Positions 4,820 to 8,175 of a stretch of DNA of 8,175 nucleotides are shown here, in pieces. The notes under the pieces were generated by a model. It searched no databases, had not been told where the DNA came from, and saw nothing but the letters and a program-made list of their open reading frames with translations. Numbering within the stretch: position 1 is the stretch's first letter; every line of letters starts with the position of its first letter. The DNA comes from JBFKPQ01 sp041628225 (GTDB lineage Bacteria; Actinomycetota; Acidimicrobiia; Spongiisociales; JAENVV01). The position numbers were made by a program, and so were the translations under genes. The stretch lies in NCBI GenBank assembly GCA_041628225.1, contig JBFKPQ010000097.1, forward strand, positions 1-8,175, written 5' to 3'.

Positions 4820-7371
4820 GACGCGTCGCCGCCGTCCTGGCCCTGGCCCTCGTAGGAGCGGCGTGTGCGACGTCCGAGCCCGTCGCCGAGGTCGAGCTGG
4901 AGGTCGTTGCCACCGGCCTGCTGGCACCGATCGGCCTGGCGGAGGCCCCCGATGGCCGCATCCTGGTCGCCGAGGACGGTACCGGCGAGGATGATCTCTC
5001 CGGAGGCATCTCGGTGATCGACGGCGGCCAGGCTCGGAGGCTCGTGTCCGGGTTTCCCAGCGGGCGTGACTCGGGCGACCTGTCCGGTTCGGCGCTGGTG
5101 GGAGTCGGGACCGACGGCACCGTGTACATCGGCAACTTCGGCGCCGGCCATCTGTGGACGATGCCGGCCGACCAACTTCTCGCCGTCGATGCGCCGCTCG
5201 AGCCATCGGATCTGGTTGCGGTCATGGAGCCGCTCAACAACGTGCGGCTCACCAACCCCTTCGACATCACCTTCGACGGAGCCGGCCGGCCGGTCGTCTC
5301 CGACGCATCCGGCAACGGGGTCGCCACGCTCGACACGGCCGGATCCACCGTGTTCATCCACCGGTTCGGGCAGTTGTCCGACCCGGCCTCTCCCATGCAG
5401 ATCGATCCCGTGCCGACGGGCATCGCGCGCGTCGGGGAGGAGTACTACGTCACGCTCACGGGAGGCTGCCCGTACCCCGACGGCTCCGGTCAACTGGTGG
5501 CGATCGGCGACGATCGGTCTCAGAGAACCGTCGCAGACGGTCTGTACATGCCGATCGATGTCGAACTCGCCGCCGACGGCACGATCTGGGTCCTCGAATT
5601 CGCCGACTTCGACGACGATGCGTCGTGTTTCACGGGCGCCGGGTACCTGGCCGGAACCGGTCGCCTGAGCCGCCTCACGGACGTCGGACTCGAAGCCGTC
5701 GCCGAAGGCCTGAACTATCCCGGTGCGGTGCTGGCGGCCAGTGACGGCAGCCTGTACATCAGCGAGGTGTTCTCAGGACGGGTCGTGCGGCTCGTGCCCG
5801 ACGGCTCCGACGCCGCGCAGCCGGCGACGCCCCGACGCTTCGCCGACGTGGCGGGCGCGGTGGGTATCGACTTCCGTCACGGTGCGTTTCGGGCGGGCGT
5901 CATCGACGATCCTCCGGCGGCCATGGGGGGCGGAGTGTGCTGGATCGACTACGACGCCGATGGATGGCTGGACCTGTACTTCGTGAACTCGCACAGCCTC
6001 GACGCCGATGAGCCCGCTCGGTCGCAGCTGTATCGGAACGCAGGGGGAACGTTCGAGATCGCCGAGGTCGGGGCCGGACTCGACATCCGAGGGACCGGCT
6101 GTCTGGCGGCCGACCTCAACCACGACGGATGGACCGACCTGTTCGTGACCGCCGACGGCCCGAATCACCTCTTGCTCAACGACGATGGCGTGCGGTTCAT
6201 CGATGCCACGGCTGAGTCCGGCTTGGGCGGTGCCGGCGAGTGGAACGCGGGGGCTGCGGCGGGTGACGTCAACGGCGACGGCTGGCTCGACCTCTACGTC
6301 ACCGGGTATGTCGACCTGGCCGTGACGGTGCCGGCACCCACCGGTCACTTCCCGCAAGACCATCCCGGCATACGAGACCGGCTCTATCTTGGGCGCGGTC
6401 TCGACGCAGAAGGCGTTCCGCAGTTCTCCGACGTCACCTCCGACGTGGGACTGGATCGTTCCGACCGAGGGCTCGGGGTGATCGTGTCCGACCTGGACCT
6501 CGACGGCGACCTGGACATCTACGTAGCCAACGACGGCAACCCGAACCGGCTGTACATGGCCGAACCCGAGTCGGGTCCGGACGGCGTCCGGTTCGTCGAT
6601 GTCACCGATGCTGCCGACGTCGGAGATTCGGGTAGTGGGATGGGCGTGGCCGCCGGCGACTACGACCTCGACGGTCTCCCCGACCTGCTGGTCACCAATT
6701 GGAGCAGAGAACTCCACGCCCTGTACCGGGGCGAACCGGCGACGGACGGAGCGCCCAACTACGCCTATTCGACCTTCCGTATCGGTCTCGCCGGCCTGGG
6801 CAACAACCAGACAGGTTGGGGTGCGACGTGGCTCGACGCCGACCTCGACCGCGATCTCGATCTGCTCGTCGTGAATGGGCACGTGCCCCTCACCGACCTC
6901 GCGGCCGACGCCGAAACGATCCGGCTCTACCTCAACCAGACCTCGGACGGGAAAGCCGGTATGTTCGGAGATGGGACGGGCAGATTCGGCCTCCTCGACG
7001 TGGGGAAACACTCCGCCCGAGGAGCTGCGGCCGGCGATTTCGACAATGACGGTGACCTCGACGTCGCGGTGAATACCATCGGCGGACCGGCTCTGTTGCT
7101 GCGCAATGAGGGCCCGCGCGGTGGCTGGCTGGCCGTTGCAACCGAGGGAGCCGAGCCCGGCACGGTCGTCGAGGTCGTCTGCGACGACGGCGTCGTGTTG
7201 CGAGCCGAGCTTCTGGCCGGGTCGAGCTACCTGTCGACCGAGGATCCGCGCCCACACTTCGGTCTCGGGGAGGCTTCCATCGAGCGTGTCACGGTCCGCT
7301 GGCCCGACGGGGCGGAGATCACCGTCGGAGACGTCGAGCCGGGCGCGATCGTGCGCGTCGACCGGCCCTAG
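4816..7371 (+). CDS. ScyD-like beta-propeller / CRTAC1 FG-GAP / ASPIC-UnbV fusion lipoprotein
   Basis: This is an 851-residue predicted lipoprotein of unknown role. The open frame extends upstream to 4630, but ATG 4816 is chosen because it yields the signal peptide MRRVAAVLALALVGAAC (Cys17) and an ATGA overlap with the GDPD gene. Residues about 27-330 form a propeller of NHL/ScyD-ScyE style, with repeats such as APDGRILVAED (44-54), GTDGTVYIGNF (98-108), AADGTIWVLEF (252-262) and ASDGSLYISEV (308-318). From RFADVAGAVGI (341) on it is CRTAC1-like, with seven Asp-rich calcium-type loops D-x-D-x-D-G: starts at 378, 433, 484, 559, 615, 674 and 741. The loop at 674 (DADLDRD) has Arg for Gly, and those at 433 and 484 have Asn in place of the second Asp. 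The C-terminus (768-850) is an ASPIC/UnbV domain with SSYLST, PHFGLG and VRWPDG; it appears short, missing the usual segment rich in Asn-Arg-Gly after the first strand. It is probably a surface adhesin or scaffold; no enzymatic residues are evident. Confidence 0.82.
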   Translation: MRRVAAVLALALVGAACATSEPVAEVELEVVATGLLAPIGLAEAPDGRILVAEDGTGEDDLSGGISVIDGGQARRLVSGFPSGRDSGDLSGSALVGVGTDGTVYIGNFGAGHLWTMPADQLLAVDAPLEPSDLVAVMEPLNNVRLTNPFDITFDGAGRPVVSDASGNGVATLDTAGSTVFIHRFGQLSDPASPMQIDPVPTGIARVGEEYYVTLTGGCPYPDGSGQLVAIGDDRSQRTVADGLYMPIDVELAADGTIWVLEFADFDDDASCFTGAGYLAGTGRLSRLTDVGLEAVAEGLNYPGAVLAASDGSLYISEVFSGRVVRLVPDGSDAAQPATPRRFADVAGAVGIDFRHGAFRAGVIDDPPAAMGGGVCWIDYDADGWLDLYFVNSHSLDADEPARSQLYRNAGGTFEIAEVGAGLDIRGTGCLAADLNHDGWTDLFVTADGPNHLLLNDDGVRFIDATAESGLGGAGEWNAGAAAGDVNGDGWLDLYVTGYVDLAVTVPAPTGHFPQDHPGIRDRLYLGRGLDAEGVPQFSDVTSDVGLDRSDRGLGVIVSDLDLDGDLDIYVANDGNPNRLYMAEPESGPDGVRFVDVTDAADVGDSGSGMGVAAGDYDLDGLPDLLVTNWSRELHALYRGEPATDGAPNYAYSTFRIGLAGLGNNQTGWGATWLDADLDRDLDLLVVNGHVPLTDLAADAETIRLYLNQTSDGKAGMFGDGTGRFGLLDVGKHSARGAAAGDFDNDGDLDVAVNTIGGPALLLRNEGPRGGWLAVATEGAEPGTVVEVVCDDGVVLRAELLAGSSYLSTEDPRPHFGLGEASIERVTVRWPDGAEITVGDVEPGAIVRVDRP

Positions 7372-8175
7372 CTCTCAGAGAAATAGCGCTGCGCGAGGCT
7401 CCAGGCGGCGGTGGCGCACTCGGCGCCCATGATCCGACCGGCGAGATCGTCAACCGACACGTGGATGCCCCCGTGGATGCGGGAACGCCCGGCTTGGTCG
7501 GCGGCGTCGGCATACCGAGCCCACTGGAGCGTGATCGGGCTCTCCGGCCCCGCCTCGAACTCCAGCCAGCCGGCGGGCAGCTCCCACTCGGCGAGCCCTC
7601 CTGGGAAGAACGGGTCACCGGTGAAGGCGGCGAGCACGTCGGCAGCGGCACGGCTGAACGTGCTGTGTCCCGAGACGTAACCGGGGAAGGACGGGGTGAC
7701 GAAGGTCGCCTGCTGGTACGGGAGCCAATCCACGGCCCGGATCCATCCCACCCCGCCGACCTCGATGTCGGCGTCTTCGGGCGGGCCCTGCCAGGCGCGG
7801 ATGGCGATGTCGCCGACGGAATCGGCCAGATGATCGTGCCGCTCACCGGCGGCGCTCGACTGCTCGGTGATCACTTCTACGAGCCCTGCGACGAGCGGAA
7901 GGCCCTCCGGGTCGTAGGAAGGGAGTTGCGGGTCGGTCGACTGGCCGGCGCCGCCCATGTAGCGGATCATCGAGATCGGTCGGGCGTAGTCGTAATGTGC
8001 CTTGGCGCCCCAGGCGGCGATCGCCGCGTCGTGAAGGGCGCCGTTGAGGACGAAGTACAGCTTGACGTCCCACTCGAGCCGGTCGACCGGTTCGCCGGTG
8101 CCACCGATGCGCAGGTCCGAGATCTGGTCGCCGGCCCAATTGGCGATCGTGTTCCAATGGCCGGGTGGCGTCTCC
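7368..8175 (-). CDS. vanadium-dependent haloperoxidase-family protein, C-terminal part (5' end outside window)
   Basis: On the minus strand the frame is open from the window edge to the TAG at 7368-7370, giving 268 residues of a longer protein. All three parts of the vanadate/phosphate pocket shared by vanadium haloperoxidases and PAP2-type phosphatases are visible: K-x6-RP as KAHYDYARP (visible residues 58-66, bases 7977-8003), the central motif as PGYVSGHS with the catalytic His at visible residue 170 (7665-7667), and SR-x5-H as SRIHGGIH (231-238). The upstream text EWDVKLYFVLNGALHDA and RPISMIRYMG fits the bacterial haloperoxidase group. The roughly 100-residue gap between the first and second motifs is longer than in simple acid phosphatases, also favouring this family. 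The enzyme would oxidise halide with peroxide, or act as a phosphatase; the sequence does not decide. The gene is convergent with the propeller gene, sharing CTAG at 7368-7371. The signal peptide, if any, lies outside the window. Confidence 0.88.
   Translation of the reverse strand, partial: ETPPGHWNTIANWAGDQISDLRIGGTGEPVDRLEWDVKLYFVLNGALHDAAIAAWGAKAHYDYARPISMIRYMGGAGQSTDPQLPSYDPEGLPLVAGLVEVITEQSSAAGERHDHLADSVGDIAIRAWQGPPEDADIEVGGVGWIRAVDWLPYQQATFVTPSFPGYVSGHSTFSRAAADVLAAFTGDPFFPGGLAEWELPAGWLEFEAGPESPITLQWARYADAADQAGRSRIHGGIHVSVDDLAGRIMGAECATAAWSLAQRYFSES

Noticed and set aside
3824..5206. Minus-strand open frame of 460 codons opposite the GDPD gene and the propeller start
   Set aside because: Arg/Gly-rich with no domain; the + strand carries clear GDPD catalytic motifs here.
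5278..5295. GCCGGCCGGCCGG palindrome resembling the hairpin core at 3807-3843
   Set aside because: It lies well inside a coding region, has no loop and encodes Gly-Ala-Gly-Arg-Pro; repeated GGCC in GC-rich DNA is enough to explain it, so it is not treated as a second copy of a repeat.
5773..7257. Long minus-strand open frame of 494 codons opposite the CRTAC1 region
   Set aside because: It lies entirely antisense to a well-supported gene, is rich in Arg, Val, Gly and Glu without recognisable motifs, and is what high GC codon bias creates. The Asp-rich loops on the + strand explain the repeated patterns.
1..8175. CRISPR arrays, tRNA or rRNA genes, insertion sequences, toxin-antitoxin pairs
   Set aside because: No spaced direct repeats, no tRNA-like folds, and no transposase motifs were seen. 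Almost all the window is explained by six protein genes.

Overview
The window is dense, GC-rich, gene-packed bacterial DNA. High GC, ATGA start-stop overlaps and lipoproteins with an Ala-Ala-Cys-Gly-Gly lipobox followed by a Thr/Ala-rich linker suggest a Gram-positive actinobacterium. The style of the substrate-binding lipoprotein and the CRTAC1/ASPIC plus vanadium-haloperoxidase content recall Acidimicrobiia, but that placement is an inference; there is no rRNA or marker gene to settle it.

Layout: (1) bases 1-465 hold the 3' end of a major facilitator superfamily transporter on the + strand. (2) Bases 522-3789 hold three + strand genes of a carbohydrate-type ABC importer: two permeases overlapping by ATGA (UgpA- and UgpE-like) and a substrate-binding lipoprotein that resembles UgpB, the sn-glycerol-3-phosphate / glycerophosphodiester binding protein. 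No ATPase (UgpC) gene is present in the window. (3) A perfect 16-bp GC-rich hairpin lies 17 bases after the ugpB stop. (4) Bases 3728-4819 encode a lipoprotein glycerophosphodiester phosphodiesterase (GDPD), whose start is ambiguous because its frame runs through that hairpin. (5) It overlaps by ATGA an 851-residue lipoprotein (4816-7371) joining an N-terminal ScyD/ScyE-like beta-propeller to a CRTAC1-type FG-GAP/VCBS repeat region and a C-terminal ASPIC/UnbV domain. (6) Tail to tail with it, sharing CTAG, is the 3' part of a minus-strand vanadium-dependent haloperoxidase-family gene (7368-8175, N-terminus beyond the window).

How the genes may work together: the GDPD, predicted to be anchored outside the membrane, could split glycerophosphodiesters from phospholipid breakdown into sn-glycerol-3-phosphate and an alcohol. 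UgpB would capture the product (or the intact diester) and the UgpA/UgpE channel would import it, using an ATPase encoded elsewhere. The propeller-ASPIC lipoprotein is co-transcribed with the GDPD by its overlap, but its function is unknown. The haloperoxidase-like protein retains all three vanadate/phosphate-binding motifs. The least familiar parts are the propeller-CRTAC1-ASPIC fusion coupled to a phosphodiesterase and the hairpin inside the GDPD 5' coding region.
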